Part shown: piece after piece, positions 17,157-25,640 of the stretch
Layout of the letters: each line of letters opens with the position of its first letter
Numbering within the stretch: position 1 is the stretch's first letter
Source of the DNA: an uncultured Eggerthellaceae bacterium
GTDB taxonomy: Bacteria; Actinomycetota; Coriobacteriia; Coriobacteriales; Eggerthellaceae
Assembly: GCA_944320405.1 (NCBI GenBank)
Contig: CALUHI010000041.1
Span: 1 to 36,208, forward strand
Direction of reading: 5' to 3'
Length of the DNA: 36,208 nt
Position numbers and translations under genes: made by a program
The notes under the pieces: model-generated
The model's database searches: none
The model's input: the letters and a program-made list of their open reading frames with translations, nothing else
What the model was told of the DNA's origin: nothing

Positions 17157-18365
17157 ATGTCCCAGCAGGAAAACGAACCCAACGAGCCCATCCGCCCGCA
17201 AGAGGGTGAAGCTCCCGCACGGCCCGAGCCGCCGCAGCAGCCGGCGCAGCCTGCCGGCGCCGCATCGGACGCCGCGCAGCAGCCCACCGTGCCGCCTCCG
17301 CCCCATGGGGCTTCGCGCGCATCGGCCGCCTGGCAGCCGCAATCCCAGCCGCAACCGCAGCCGCAGGCCGCGCCCGCATGGGGGCAGCCGTGGCCGGCGT
17401 ACGGCCAGCCGGCGATGTATGCGCCCGCGCCGGCGCCTCAGAAGAAGAGCCGCGCGTGGATCGTCGCTTTGGTGGCGGTCGTGCTGGTGTTCGCCCTGCT
17501 TGCTATGGCCATGCAGTCGTGCACGTCGCTGTTCGCGTCGTCGATGGGGTCCACTTCGCAAGGAACTTCTCTCGACGCGCTCACCCAGGACGCCGTGGCG
17601 GTCATCGCCATCGACGGCACCATCCAGTACGACGGCACCGCTTCGAGCCCCGAGGGCCTGAAAGCGCTGCTTGACGAAGCCGAGGAAAACCCGCACGTGA
17701 AGGCGGTTGTGCTGCGCGTGGATTCCGGTGGCGGCACCTCCACCGCAGGCGAGGAGATGTCTGGCTACGTTCGCGACTTCAGCAAGCCGATCGTGGTGTC
17801 CAGCGCGTCGGTCAACGCGAGCGCGGCGTACGAGATCTCGTCGCAGGCCGACTACATCTACACGGCGAAGAGCACCTCCATCGGCTCCATCGGTGTGGCA
17901 CTGCAGATCACCGACACCTCGGAGCTTATGGACATGCTGGGCATCCGGATCGAGAACATCACCAGTTCCGACAGCAAGGACTCCTCCTACGGCAACCGCG
18001 CTCTCACCGACGAGGAGCGCGCCTACTACCAGCGCATGGTCGACCAGATCAACGAAGACTTCATCCAAACGGTGGCCGAGGGCCGCGGCATGGGCGTGGA
18101 AGAAGTGCGCTCGCTTGCCACGGGGCTTCCCTTCACCGGCACGGATGCGGTGGAAAACGGGCTTGCCGACGAGATCGGCACCCGCGAGGACGCCATCGCT
18201 AAGGCTGCCGAGCTTGCGGGCATATCCGCCTATACTGTGGTCGATCTGCAGCCTGAGTCCGACGACCTGTACGCGATGCTAGACTTGCTTTCCGAAAACG
18301 ACATCTCTGCCGACGACGTGGCGGAGGTTTTGAAGGAGTTGGAAGATGGAACCGTTGAACGATAA
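17157..18365 (+). CDS. sppA: Signal peptide peptidase SppA (36K type, S49 family)
   Basis: 402 residues, ATG after GGAGGACCT. Residues 1-97 are a cytoplasmic Pro/Gln/Ala-rich tail, followed by one membrane helix (about 99-122), then the protease domain outside. The nucleophile is Ser222 in VNASAAYE and the general base Lys274 in SDSKDSSYG; their spacing of 52 equals that between Ser147 and Lys199 of the B. subtilis enzyme. RVDSGGG and STSIGSIGV, conserved around the active site, are present. The usual Gly-Gly after the serine is Ala-Ala. It degrades cleaved signal peptides in the membrane. Its end overlaps the next gene by 20 bases. Confidence 0.93.
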   Translation: MSQQENEPNEPIRPQEGEAPARPEPPQQPAQPAGAASDAAQQPTVPPPPHGASRASAAWQPQSQPQPQPQAAPAWGQPWPAYGQPAMYAPAPAPQKKSRAWIVALVAVVLVFALLAMAMQSCTSLFASSMGSTSQGTSLDALTQDAVAVIAIDGTIQYDGTASSPEGLKALLDEAEENPHVKAVVLRVDSGGGTSTAGEEMSGYVRDFSKPIVVSSASVNASAAYEISSQADYIYTAKSTSIGSIGVALQITDTSELMDMLGIRIENITSSDSKDSSYGNRALTDEERAYYQRMVDQINEDFIQTVAEGRGMGVEEVRSLATGLPFTGTDAVENGLADEIGTREDAIAKAAELAGISAYTVVDLQPESDDLYAMLDLLSENDISADDVAEVLKELEDGTVER

Positions 18366-20460
18366 CGAGGCAATCGGCGAAGAGATCAGCGCCGAAGACG
18401 CCGAAGCCGCCGCCCGCGCCGCGCGCTGGGCCGAGACGTTCGAGCGTCGCGAGAACACGCGCGAGGTCAAGTGGCCCCGCCGCGCCGTGGTGACCGCCGG
18501 CATGCCTTACGGCAACAAAGCGCTGCACTTCGGGCATATCGCGGGCGTGTTCATTCCCGCCGACTGCTTCGCCCGCTTCCTGCGCGACCGTATCGGCGCC
18601 GACAACGTGCGCTTCGTGTCGGGCACCGACTGCTTCGGCTCGCCCATCAACGAGGGCTACCGCAAGCTGGTTGACGCCGGCGAATTCGACGGCACCATCG
18701 CCGAGTACGTCAAGCGCAACCACGACGCGCAGAAAAAGACGTTGGACGCCTACGACATCAGCCTGTCCATCTACGAAGGTTCCGGGCTGGGCCATGCCGG
18801 CACGGTGCACCAGGCGGTCAGCGAGTACTTCATCAAGGCACTCTACGACGCCGGCGTGCTGCACCGCCGCTCCACGCTGCAGTTCTACGACACCCAGGCG
18901 GGCACGTTCCTGAACGGCCGCCAGGTGCAGGGCCACTGCCCCGTGCAGGGCTGCAAGTCCGAGCACGGCTACGCCGACGAGTGCGACCTGGGGCACAGCT
19001 ACGCGCCTGAGGACCTCATCGCGCCGAAGTCCACGCTCACGGGCACGGTGCCCGAGATGCGTCCGGTAGAGAACTGGTACTTCGACCTGCCCGCCTACGC
19101 AGACTTCCTGCGCAGGTACGTGGCGGAGCTGCGCGACGACGCCGAGATGCGCCCGATCGTGCCGCAGGTGATCGAGGAGTTCTTGGCCGCGCCCATCATG
19201 TACGTGAAAAACGAGCTGCGCGAGCAGTTCGATGCCATCGCCGACCGCCTTCCCGAGCACACGCTGCGCGAAGCCGAGAAGGGCAAGCAGAGCTTCGAGG
19301 TCGAGTTCGCCGACATCGACGCGCGCGACGCGGCGCGATCGGTGCTGGAAGAGGCGGGCATCCGCTTCCGCACGGGCAAGGCGCTCGTGCCCTTCCGCAT
19401 CACGGGAAACATCGAATGGGGCGTGCAGGCGCCGGTGATCGAGGACGTCGAGGGGCTCACCGTGTGGTGCTGGCCCGAAAGCCTGTGGGCGCCCATTTCG
19501 TTCACGATGGCTGCCAACGACGAGCTGGGCTTGCCGCGCGGCAGCTGGCGCGACTGGTGGTGCTCGCCGGATGCGCAGGTGTACCAGTTCATCGGGCAGG
19601 ACAACCTGTACTTCTACGGTGTGGCGCAAACCGCCATGTGGGAAGCGCTCAGCAAGCGCGACATGGTTACGGGCGAGCCTACCGACCAGCCGCTGCGCCA
19701 GACGCGCTTGATTGCCAACCATCACATCCTGTTTGGCAACAAGAAGGCGTCGTCGTCGGGTGCGGTCAAGCCGCCTTCGGCTGACGAGCTGCTGGAGCAC
19801 TACACGGTCGAGCAGCTGCGCGCGCACTTCTTGGCGCTGGGCCTCGACCAGAAGTCGGTGGGCTTCAAGCCCAAGCCGTTCCTGGCGACCGAAGAGGAAA
19901 AGGCCGACCCGCGCGTGGCCGACCCGGTTTTGAAAGAGGGCGCGCTGCTGACCAACGTGTTCAACCGCTTGGCGCGCAGCTGCTTCTACGAGGCGCAGAA
20001 GAACTTCGACGGCTGCATGCCGCTGGGCCGCCCCACGCAGGAATGCATCGACAAGGTGCACGACACCATGCGCACCTACGACTTCACCATGCATCGCGCC
20101 GAGCTGCACTCCATCATGTCGCAGATGGACGAGTTCATCCGCTGGGCCAACAAGCGTTGGGCTGATGGCATCCGTCAGGCCACCAACGAGGACAACGACG
20201 AGATGCGTCGCCAGGTGCTGCTGGACTCGTTCTACCTGCTGCGCGTGGCGTGCCTGCTGATGCACCCCGTGGTGCCCGCCGGCTGCGAGAAGATCTGCGA
20301 TTACATGGACTTCGCGCCCGAGGACCTGTTCAGCTGGAACTACGATTTCGAAGACATGGACGAGCTGTGCTCCGCCGGCGACATCACCTCCGGCACGCAC
20401 CCCGTGCGCGAGCTGCCGCCCCGTTTCGACTTCTTCCGCAAGCACGAGTCGCAGTACTAG
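18346..20460 (+). CDS. metG: Methionyl-tRNA synthetase-like class I tRNA ligase, divergent
   Basis: 704 residues, ATG inside the end of sppA with GGAG upstream. The Rossmann-fold start is typical (TAGMPYGNKALHFGHIAG, with HFGH as the HIGH motif), as are FVSGTDCFGSPI, a zinc-knuckle-like CPVQGC...ECDLGH, and IAPKSTLTG. WGVQAPV and the helical C-terminal anticodon-binding domain follow. Two things are off. The YVWFDA-type segment reads VWCWPESLW. The KMSKS loop reads GNKKASSSG, lacking the second lysine that stabilises the transition state in class I enzymes. It may be the working MetRS of this lineage or a paralogue; no other MetRS gene is in the window. Confidence 0.85.
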   Translation: MEPLNDNEAIGEEISAEDAEAAARAARWAETFERRENTREVKWPRRAVVTAGMPYGNKALHFGHIAGVFIPADCFARFLRDRIGADNVRFVSGTDCFGSPINEGYRKLVDAGEFDGTIAEYVKRNHDAQKKTLDAYDISLSIYEGSGLGHAGTVHQAVSEYFIKALYDAGVLHRRSTLQFYDTQAGTFLNGRQVQGHCPVQGCKSEHGYADECDLGHSYAPEDLIAPKSTLTGTVPEMRPVENWYFDLPAYADFLRRYVAELRDDAEMRPIVPQVIEEFLAAPIMYVKNELREQFDAIADRLPEHTLREAEKGKQSFEVEFADIDARDAARSVLEEAGIRFRTGKALVPFRITGNIEWGVQAPVIEDVEGLTVWCWPESLWAPISFTMAANDELGLPRGSWRDWWCSPDAQVYQFIGQDNLYFYGVAQTAMWEALSKRDMVTGEPTDQPLRQTRLIANHHILFGNKKASSSGAVKPPSADELLEHYTVEQLRAHFLALGLDQKSVGFKPKPFLATEEEKADPRVADPVLKEGALLTNVFNRLARSCFYEAQKNFDGCMPLGRPTQECIDKVHDTMRTYDFTMHRAELHSIMSQMDEFIRWANKRWADGIRQATNEDNDEMRRQVLLDSFYLLRVACLLMHPVVPAGCEKICDYMDFAPEDLFSWNYDFEDMDELCSAGDITSGTHPVRELPPRFDFFRKHESQY

Positions 20461-20462
20461 GA

Positions 20463-20488
20463 TTCCGGCGGCTTGCCAGCCGCCGGAA
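20463..20488 (+). terminator. TGCC-loop hairpin directly after metG
   Basis: Perfect 11-bp stem (TTCCGGCGGCT paired with AGCCGCCGGAA) with loop TGCC, two bases after the TAG stop; no T-run follows. The same loop and position recur after nrdD (27870) and tsf (30581). Confidence 0.65.
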
Positions 20489-20502
20489 CCGGTTGACGCT
20501 GC

Positions 20503-20603
20503 GAGGGGCTGAGGCACCCCGCCTTCGCGCGATCGCGAAGACTCGCGTACCCAAGTACGCTTCGCCTTCGCGATCCCACGAATTCGGGGCACCTCAGCCC
20601 CTC
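20503..20603. repeat. Long palindromic repeat, copy A
   Basis: A 101-base imperfect palindrome: outer arms GAGGGGCTGAGG and CCTCAGCCCCTC, inner perfect hairpin GCGTAC-CCAA-GTACGC, and a middle part (CGCGAAG/CTTCGCG) that pairs with gaps. Copy B at 27908-28016 is about 90% alike. Both lie behind a TGCC-loop hairpin at the end of a gene. Confidence 0.9.
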
Positions 20604-20637
20604 TCGCTGACACTACGAACGAAATGGAGCATTTGTT

Positions 20638-21123
20638 TTGCTGCATGTAGATATCTTCACCGACGGGTCGTCGCGAGGGAACCCGGGGCCGGGCGGGTTC
20701 GGCTCCATCCTGCGGTTTGTCGATCGCAACGGGCGCGTGCACGAAAAAGAGCTTTCGCAGGGGTTCCGCTGCACCACGAACAACCGCATGGAGCTGCTCG
20801 GCGTGATCAAAGCGCTTGAGGCGTTGAAGAGCCCGTGCGACATCACGCTGTACTCCGATTCCCAGTACGTGGTGAACGCGTTCAATCAGCATTGGGTGGA
20901 GGGTTGGCTCAAACGCGGCTGGAAGAACGCCAAGAAAGAGCCCGTGAAAAACCCGGATCTGTGGAAGCGTCTGCTTGCCGCGAAGGAGCCGCACCAGATG
21001 ACGTTCGTGTGGGTGAAAGGCCATGCCGGCCATCCTGAAAACGAGCGCTGCGACGCCCTGGCCACCGCTGCGGCCGACGGCGACAATCTCATCGAGGACG
21101 AAGGGTTTTCGGGAGGGGAATAA
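20638..21123 (+). CDS. rnhA: Ribonuclease HI
   Basis: 161 residues. The start is TTG 20638, eight bases after TGGAGC; no ATG in frame fits, and TTG places the family's N-terminal [10 protein letters not shown] correctly. It cuts the RNA strand of RNA-DNA hybrids. The four catalytic acids are visible: Asp in [14 protein letters not shown], Glu in NRMELLG, Asp in YSDSQYV and Asp in NERCDALA. The basic handle region ([13 protein letters not shown]) is present. Confidence 0.96.
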   Translation: MLHVDIFTDGSSRGNPGPGGFGSILRFVDRNGRVHEKELSQGFRCTTNNRMELLGVIKALEALKSPCDITLYSDSQYVVNAFNQHWVEGWLKRGWKNAKKEPVKNPDLWKRLLAAKEPHQMTFVWVKGHAGHPENERCDALATAAADGDNLIEDEGFSGGE

Positions 21124-21233
21124 GGCCCTGTTTTCCAGCTGCGTGTTCTGGCGCTCGGCAACGCGACGCGCGCCGCTCTGAGGAACGAGGCTCTGCTTCC
21201 AGTGGGGCGCTCTGGCGTCTGACTGAGCGCTAA

Positions 21234-21357
21234 ACGCCAACCTGTCCGTCAAATCCGGACGTCAGCCCGTCCGTCAAGCCTGGATGCCAGCTTGTCCGTC
21301 TGTTCCAAACGCCAGCCAGTTCCCTGTGTCTGATGGCGAATCTGTTCGTTAAATCCG
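21234..21357. repeat. Degenerate 25-bp tandem repeat array (five units)
   Basis: Units begin at 21234, 21259, 21284, 21309 and 21333, with lengths 25, 25, 25, 24 and 25. The shared pattern is about AYGCCAGCCTGTCCGTC followed by AAATCCGG. The period is not a multiple of three, so it is non-coding. The array lies in a 582-base stretch (21124-21705) without a convincing gene. The same stretch also holds a diverged direct repeat beginning TTCCAG near 21134 and 21197, and an inverted repeat GGGGTT/AACCCC near 21430-21453. Confidence 0.75.
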
Positions 21358-21649
21358 ACCGCAATGTCGATTTTTTGCCGTTGGTCGACGCTGTGGAGCC
21401 GAAGAGAGGCCTCTCTGCATGCAGCTACGGGGGTTGTGCTGACATAACCCCAGGTCATGGAGTTCCCCGGAGGACGGCTTTGCTGCGGCTTCTCTTTTCC
21501 TCGAGCGTGAATGAAGTGATGAGGTCGTCCAACGTCGAAAAACTTGCATTGTGCGGGCTCGTTAGCGACAGCATTGAGCCAGCGTGACACGCACCCGTTT
21601 GCCGCCGCTCACATTCGTCTGGGTCGCCGCACCATTCACCCATGACGCT

Positions 21650-21673
21650 CTGCTTTGGTTCCGTGCAAAGCAG
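21650..21673 (-). terminator. Hairpin downstream of CmpB-family gene
   Basis: CTGCTTTG (21650-21657) pairs with CAAAGCAG (21666-21673), 32 bases beyond the stop of the minus-strand gene. No T-run is present, so this is a weak call. Confidence 0.4.
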
Positions 21674-21705
21674 ACTGGCTCCACTTGCATCGGGCGCCAT
21701 TTCCT

Positions 21706-22953
21706 CTATCGGACGTGGCGCGTGGCGTCTTCGGGGTTGAGGGACATGCTTTGGAAGCGGTCGGCCATGAACTCGTTGTCGAAGTTGCGGGCCATGAATT
21801 GCTCCATTGCCGAGGTTGGCTGGTTGCCGGCCATGCGCTCGTACCAGCAGTCGAACGACAGCAGCGTCATCACGCAGTCGGCCACCATCAGTGTGGCGCA
21901 TATGGCGGTAAGGGTGTAGCGCCAGTTCCACGGGATCAAATTCACCAGATGCAACATCCAGGGCAAAAGCAGCTTGATCCACGCTATGCCCAAAAGGCCC
22001 CACATGCACATGAAGTAAGTGCTCGTGCGCCCTTGGAAGAATATCGCGATGGGGTCGGGGCACAGCCCGAACAGGGTTGAGCCCGTGTAGTCCCACGCCA
22101 AGATGCCGAACGCGAATTGGAAAAACCAGCTTGCCAGGTACTCGAAAACGCCGCCGATGACGGCGCTCACCAAAAACACCACGACAAGCGGCGCTTTGTG
22201 GAAGCGATTCAGCGCCATGGTCATTAGCACCGCGCCCACGCCGTAGATGGGGGAGAACGGCCCGAACAGCAGGCCGGCGCGGTCCTGGAAATGCCCGGGG
22301 TTCACCACGGCGAAGTGGTAGATGGTTTCTATCACCAGCCCGATGATGCTTGCCACCGTGAAGATCCAGAACAGGTTGAAGAAGTTCAGCGTGATGTAGC
22401 CCTTGCCGGTCTTGTCCAGCCCAAGCGTGCCTTCCTCGGCCTCTTCGCGCGCCTCCATGTCGCGCAGCTTGCGGTGCAGCTCGCGTTCTTGGATAAGCGA
22501 GGGGTCAAGCCACGATGCCAGCACGATGGACACCACCAGAACAACCAAGATGGGGATGCCCACGTTGCTGACGCCGTTGAGCATGATGTCACAGGCGATA
22601 ACGCCCGCAGTGACGAATGCGGCGGCCTCCGCCGTTTGCGCGGCGCCGCGCCGGCGGTCGCGCAGCAGGTTGATGCCCAGCACCAGCAACAGCACGAACA
22701 ACGCCACGAACAGCGCCATCTGCGCGATGAAGATGATGAGGTTGGCAGCGGAGGTCTGGATGTTCAGGTCGACCTTGCCTTGGACGAACGTCCAGATGTA
22801 GCCTACCGCCAGAAACGCTGCCAGCGAAAGCACCGCCACGCTGCTGACGATGCAGAGCACCCCGTAGACCTTTGCGATCAGCGGGATGCGGCGCTTCTCG
22901 GGCGCAGCATCGCTGGTCGCGGGTCCTTCCGCAGGGATTGGCTGTTCGGTCAT
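21706..22953 (-). CDS. Putative ABC-transporter type IV (CmpB, PF06541-like) membrane protein
   Basis: 415 residues from ATG 22953, chosen for AGGAG at the right distance; a longer frame to 23040 has no such site. The N-terminal ~25 residues are cytoplasmic. A membrane-rich region follows, with helices from SSVAVLSLAAFLAVGYIW onward and a charged cytoplasmic loop (QERELHRKLRDMEAREEAEE). The C-terminal half has the CmpB-family pattern: LFWIFTVASIIGLVIETIYH, DRAGLLFGPFSPIYGVG, VFEYLASWFFQFAFGILAWDY. Function of this family is unknown despite the name; no ATPase gene is next to it. The cysteine and aromatic pattern is conserved enough for a firm family call. Confidence 0.82.
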   Translation of the reverse strand: MTEQPIPAEGPATSDAAPEKRRIPLIAKVYGVLCIVSSVAVLSLAAFLAVGYIWTFVQGKVDLNIQTSAANLIIFIAQMALFVALFVLLLVLGINLLRDRRRGAAQTAEAAAFVTAGVIACDIMLNGVSNVGIPILVVLVVSIVLASWLDPSLIQERELHRKLRDMEAREEAEEGTLGLDKTGKGYITLNFFNLFWIFTVASIIGLVIETIYHFAVVNPGHFQDRAGLLFGPFSPIYGVGAVLMTMALNRFHKAPLVVVFLVSAVIGGVFEYLASWFFQFAFGILAWDYTGSTLFGLCPDPIAIFFQGRTSTYFMCMWGLLGIAWIKLLLPWMLHLVNLIPWNWRYTLTAICATLMVADCVMTLLSFDCWYERMAGNQPTSAMEQFMARNFDNEFMADRFQSMSLNPEDATRHVR

Positions 22954-22979
22954 GGGCGTGCTCCTGCAATGATGAATGA

Positions 22980-23007
22980 AAGGGCGCACCGCCAAGCGGT
23001 CGCCCTT
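22980..23007 (-). terminator. Strong hairpin upstream of CmpB-family gene
   Basis: AAGGGCG-c-ACCGC pairs with GCGGT-CGCCCTT around loop CAA (one bulged base). Read on the minus strand it is followed by TTTCATTC. It sits 26 bases before the CmpB start, between it and engB, so it may end engB transcripts or act as a leader structure. Confidence 0.45.
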
Positions 23008-23182
23008 GAGTCGTTCTGGGGAACGAGTATAGCGGCGCACGCCATCGATCCGACGCGTTCAATCGGTCTGTTACGGAACTGTTTGGACGGATGGTGCGCC
23101 GGAGGGCCGACAGGCTAGCGTGCGGCTGCCGGTGGCTGGATGAGTGCAGGCTGGCTGGCGTTCGCGGAAGGTTGCCTGCGGG

Positions 23183-23767
23183 CTAGCGTGCGGCGGCCTC
23201 CTCGATCAAGCGGCGCACTTCATCGATGCCCGTGCCCTTTGCCGACGACGTCACCACCATCGGCGTGCCCTTCGGCAGCTGCAGCTGCTTGGCCAGCGCG
23301 GCCTTCTGCTTCTGCTGTTGTTGCTTGCTCAGCTTGTCGGCCTTCGTCAGGATCACGGCGAAGGGCAGCTCGCGTTCGATGAGGAAACCAACCATCGTCT
23401 CGTCCAGCGCGCTGGCGGCGTGGCGGATGTCGATGAGCGAGCACACCAAGGCGAAGTCGCGGTCTTGGTTGAAGTAGCCCTCGATCAGCTCCGACCAGCG
23501 GTGCAGTTCGGATTTCGCCACTTTCGCGTAGCCGTAGCCAGGCAGGTCGACGAAGCGCGCGTCGTCGGTGGCGAAGAAGTTGATGGTGGCGGTCTTGCCC
23601 GGCGTCTGCGACACCTTCGCCAAGCCCTTGCGGTTGAACACCTTGTTTATCAGCGACGATTTGCCCACGTTGGAGCGCCCTGCAAAGGCGATCTCGGGCA
23701 GGGTAGAGGGCGGCAGCTGCGAGGACGTGCCGAAGGAACGCTCGAATTGGACTTTGTTGAAGTTCAT
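23183..23767 (-). CDS. engB: Ribosome biogenesis GTPase EngB (YsxC/YihA)
   Basis: 194 residues from ATG 23767, with GGAGG five bases upstream; a TTG at 23782 in the same frame is less likely. TRAFAC-class GTPase needed for assembly of the 50S subunit. G1 GRSNVGKSS, a conserved threonine (PGKT) in the G2 region, G3 DLPGYGYAK, G4 TKAD and G5 SSAKG are all in place, and length is normal. A 14-base copy of its final codons and stop occurs again 68 bases downstream (23113-23126). Confidence 0.96.
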   Translation of the reverse strand: MNFNKVQFERSFGTSSQLPPSTLPEIAFAGRSNVGKSSLINKVFNRKGLAKVSQTPGKTATINFFATDDARFVDLPGYGYAKVAKSELHRWSELIEGYFNQDRDFALVCSLIDIRHAASALDETMVGFLIERELPFAVILTKADKLSKQQQQKQKAALAKQLQLPKGTPMVVTSSAKGTGIDEVRRLIEEAAAR

Positions 23768-23949
23768 GCCGACCTCCGTCAATGGCCGCGCTTCCGGGAG
23801 CGCGTTATCTGCTTGCGTGTTCCGGTCAGTTTACCATGCTGCCGCCAGGCAACCGAATCGGTCTACAAGGGGAAGTGGTTTTCAGCAGACGCTCTGGCGG
23901 GAGGGCGCTTCAGTTTCGAACCGCACCCGCCCTGTCGTGCGCTGGCGCC

Positions 23950-25221
23950 CTACCACGGCAAAACGGCCTCGTCCTCCTTGATGCCTGCAAGCGGCGCACA
24001 CGACCGCAGCAGCGCGATCCACCCTGCAAGCGCCGCTGCCATTCCCACCGCCATGAGCACGCCCATGCCGAACACGTAGTTGCCCCACGGAAGGGCTGCC
24101 AGCACCATGCCGATGCAGCCGACGCCCGTGCGCACGCAGTTCATCAGCGCCGATGCTGCGCCTGCGTTGCGCTTTGCCTGTTCAAGCAGGATATTCATCA
24201 TGTAGGGGCGCCCTGCCGCTTCGGCCACGGCGAACGCGCTGAACAGCGCGCAGAACGCCACCGGGCTGCTTCCGCCAACCGCGATGATGGCAACGCCCAG
24301 TGCAATGGCCAGCACAATGAGGATGGTGGTGAACCGCTTCGCCGTCGTAACGTGGGAGAACGCCAGCCAGATGAACGGGCCCGCAGCCGTCAGCAGCGCG
24401 GCGATGCCGAAGAACAGACTGTAGCCCGCTTCGCCCACGCCGAAGAAGTCGATGTATATGTAGGAGCCCACGGCGATGTAGCCCATGAACGCCACTTCGA
24501 ACAAGCTGGTCACGATCAGAAACGCCGTGAACCCGCGGTCTTTCGCCACGCCGCCCAGTTGCCCCAGCGTGGCGCCCAGGCCCCCATCGGTGCGGTCTGC
24601 CGCGTCGAGCGTTTCGCGGAACAGCAACGTCAGCGCCAGACACACCGCACCCACCGCGGCAAGCACCCAGAACGTGGCGCGCCAGTCGGCCACCTGCAGC
24701 ACCGCCGTCCCGATGCTGGGGGCAGCGGCGGGGCCAACTACGAACAGCACCTGCATGATGGAGAGGATTTTCTCACGGCGGTCGGCGCGAAACGAGTCCT
24801 TCACCACGGCCATGCACACGGCGCTCACGGCACCTGCGCCCACGGCCTGCACCAGGCGCGCCCCGATGAGCGCGTGGATGGAAGGCGCCACCGCGCACAG
24901 TACGCCGCCCACCACGTACAAAACGAACCCGGCAAGCAGGATGGGGCGCCGTCCGAACTTGTCGCTCAAAGGCCCCAGCACCAGCATGCCTCCGGCAAAC
25001 AGCAGGTAATAGCCCCACAGCGTCAGGTTCACCGTGGCTTCGTCGGTGCCGAAATATCCCGCCATGCGGGGGATGGCGGGCGTGTACATGTCCAGCGAAA
25101 GCGGCGTGATGAGCGAGGCCACCAACAGCAGCAGCACAAGCCCGCCCAAGCGCAGGCGCGGCTGGGGCCTTGAAAGCCAGGGCCCGTCGGGCTTCTGCGT
25201 CTTGTCAATGGGTTCGGCCAC
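23950..25221 (-). CDS. MFS transporter, Bcr/CflA-like drug resistance family
   Basis: 423 residues from GTG 25221, nine bases after AAGGAG; longer frames up to 25317 lack a good site. Twelve hydrophobic helices are discernible. The loop between helices 2 and 3 reads GPLSDKFGRRPILL, the MFS signature, and the first helix ends with LSLDMYTPAIPRMA, typical of the Bcr/CflA (drug/H+ antiporter, 12-helix) group. Substrate is unknown; chloramphenicol- or bicyclomycin-type export is a family-level guess. Transcribed away from nrdD. Confidence 0.88.
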   Translation of the reverse strand: MAEPIDKTQKPDGPWLSRPQPRLRLGGLVLLLLVASLITPLSLDMYTPAIPRMAGYFGTDEATVNLTLWGYYLLFAGGMLVLGPLSDKFGRRPILLAGFVLYVVGGVLCAVAPSIHALIGARLVQAVGAGAVSAVCMAVVKDSFRADRREKILSIMQVLFVVGPAAAPSIGTAVLQVADWRATFWVLAAVGAVCLALTLLFRETLDAADRTDGGLGATLGQLGGVAKDRGFTAFLIVTSLFEVAFMGYIAVGSYIYIDFFGVGEAGYSLFFGIAALLTAAGPFIWLAFSHVTTAKRFTTILIVLAIALGVAIIAVGGSSPVAFCALFSAFAVAEAAGRPYMMNILLEQAKRNAGAASALMNCVRTGVGCIGMVLAALPWGNYVFGMGVLMAVGMAAALAGWIALLRSCAPLAGIKEDEAVLPW

Positions 25222-25403
25222 GCCTTCATGCTCCTTCCCGCTTCGATTTTCGCACCGTGCCATTCTAGTGCATCCCGCGCCGATTCTGCGCGTTCCAAGC
25301 GCCCTTTCCGTCGTCACCTGGGGGTATGGGGAAGGGGTGGTTTTTCGGGGTTATTCACGTATTCTCCTTCAAGAAAAAGTTTCATATGTGCCGACCTGCA
25401 GAA

Positions 25404-25449
25404 ACACAATGTGGGGGTATATCTGAGAAGAAAACACAATATCTTGTGT
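25404..25449 (+). promoter_or_regulatory. NrdR-box pair upstream of nrdD
   Basis: ACACAATATCTTGTGT (25434-25449) fits the NrdR-box consensus (acaCwAtATaTwGtgt) nearly perfectly. A second, half-conserved box begins with the same ACACAAT at 25404, exactly 30 bases or about three helical turns earlier, the known spacing for cooperative NrdR binding. NrdR represses ribonucleotide reductase genes according to nucleotide state. A -10-like TATATC (25418-25423) lies between the boxes. The whole 25222-25640 gap has no other gene except the short leader ORF; a GTG-started 14-codon frame with AAGGAG (25358 to 25314, minus strand) was seen but is unconvincing. Confidence 0.75.
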
Positions 25450-25464
25450 CTGAAAAGGAGTATT

Positions 25465-25527
25465 ATGTTCACGCCGAAAAAGCGCCGCCGCTTACCGGAG
25501 GCGCTTGAGAAAAATGTTAGTATCTAA
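25465..25527 (+). CDS. Putative 20-codon leader ORF upstream of nrdD
   Basis: AAAAGGAG is followed at a good distance by ATG 25465 and a 20-codon frame (MFTPKKRRRLPEALEKNV...) ending in TAA. The frame spans a hairpin, AAGCGCC/GGCGCTT. It lies between the NrdR box and nrdD, 113 bases before the nrdD start, with its own strong ribosome-binding site. It could be a regulatory leader peptide or a small basic protein. No homologue is recognised. Confidence 0.45.
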   Translation: MFTPKKRRRLPEALEKNVSI

Positions 25528-25640
25528 GTAACAATAATGTCCGCAATACCGAGTAGCACGACGTCCGCGACACCCTCCAAGCACAGGTTCGCGGGCGCCT
25601 TTCGACGCGCACGAAGCAAGAAGATGAGAGGCTGGAGAGA

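Noticed and set aside
21333-21587. 84-codon plus-strand frame in the gene-free stretch after rnhA
   Set aside because: No ribosome-binding site, begins inside the tandem array, and has no resemblance to a known protein.
25314-25358. 14-codon Pro-rich minus-strand ORF with AAGGAG before the MFS gene
   Set aside because: Very short, and the better MFS start (25221) is nearly 100 bases away, so coupling is unlikely.
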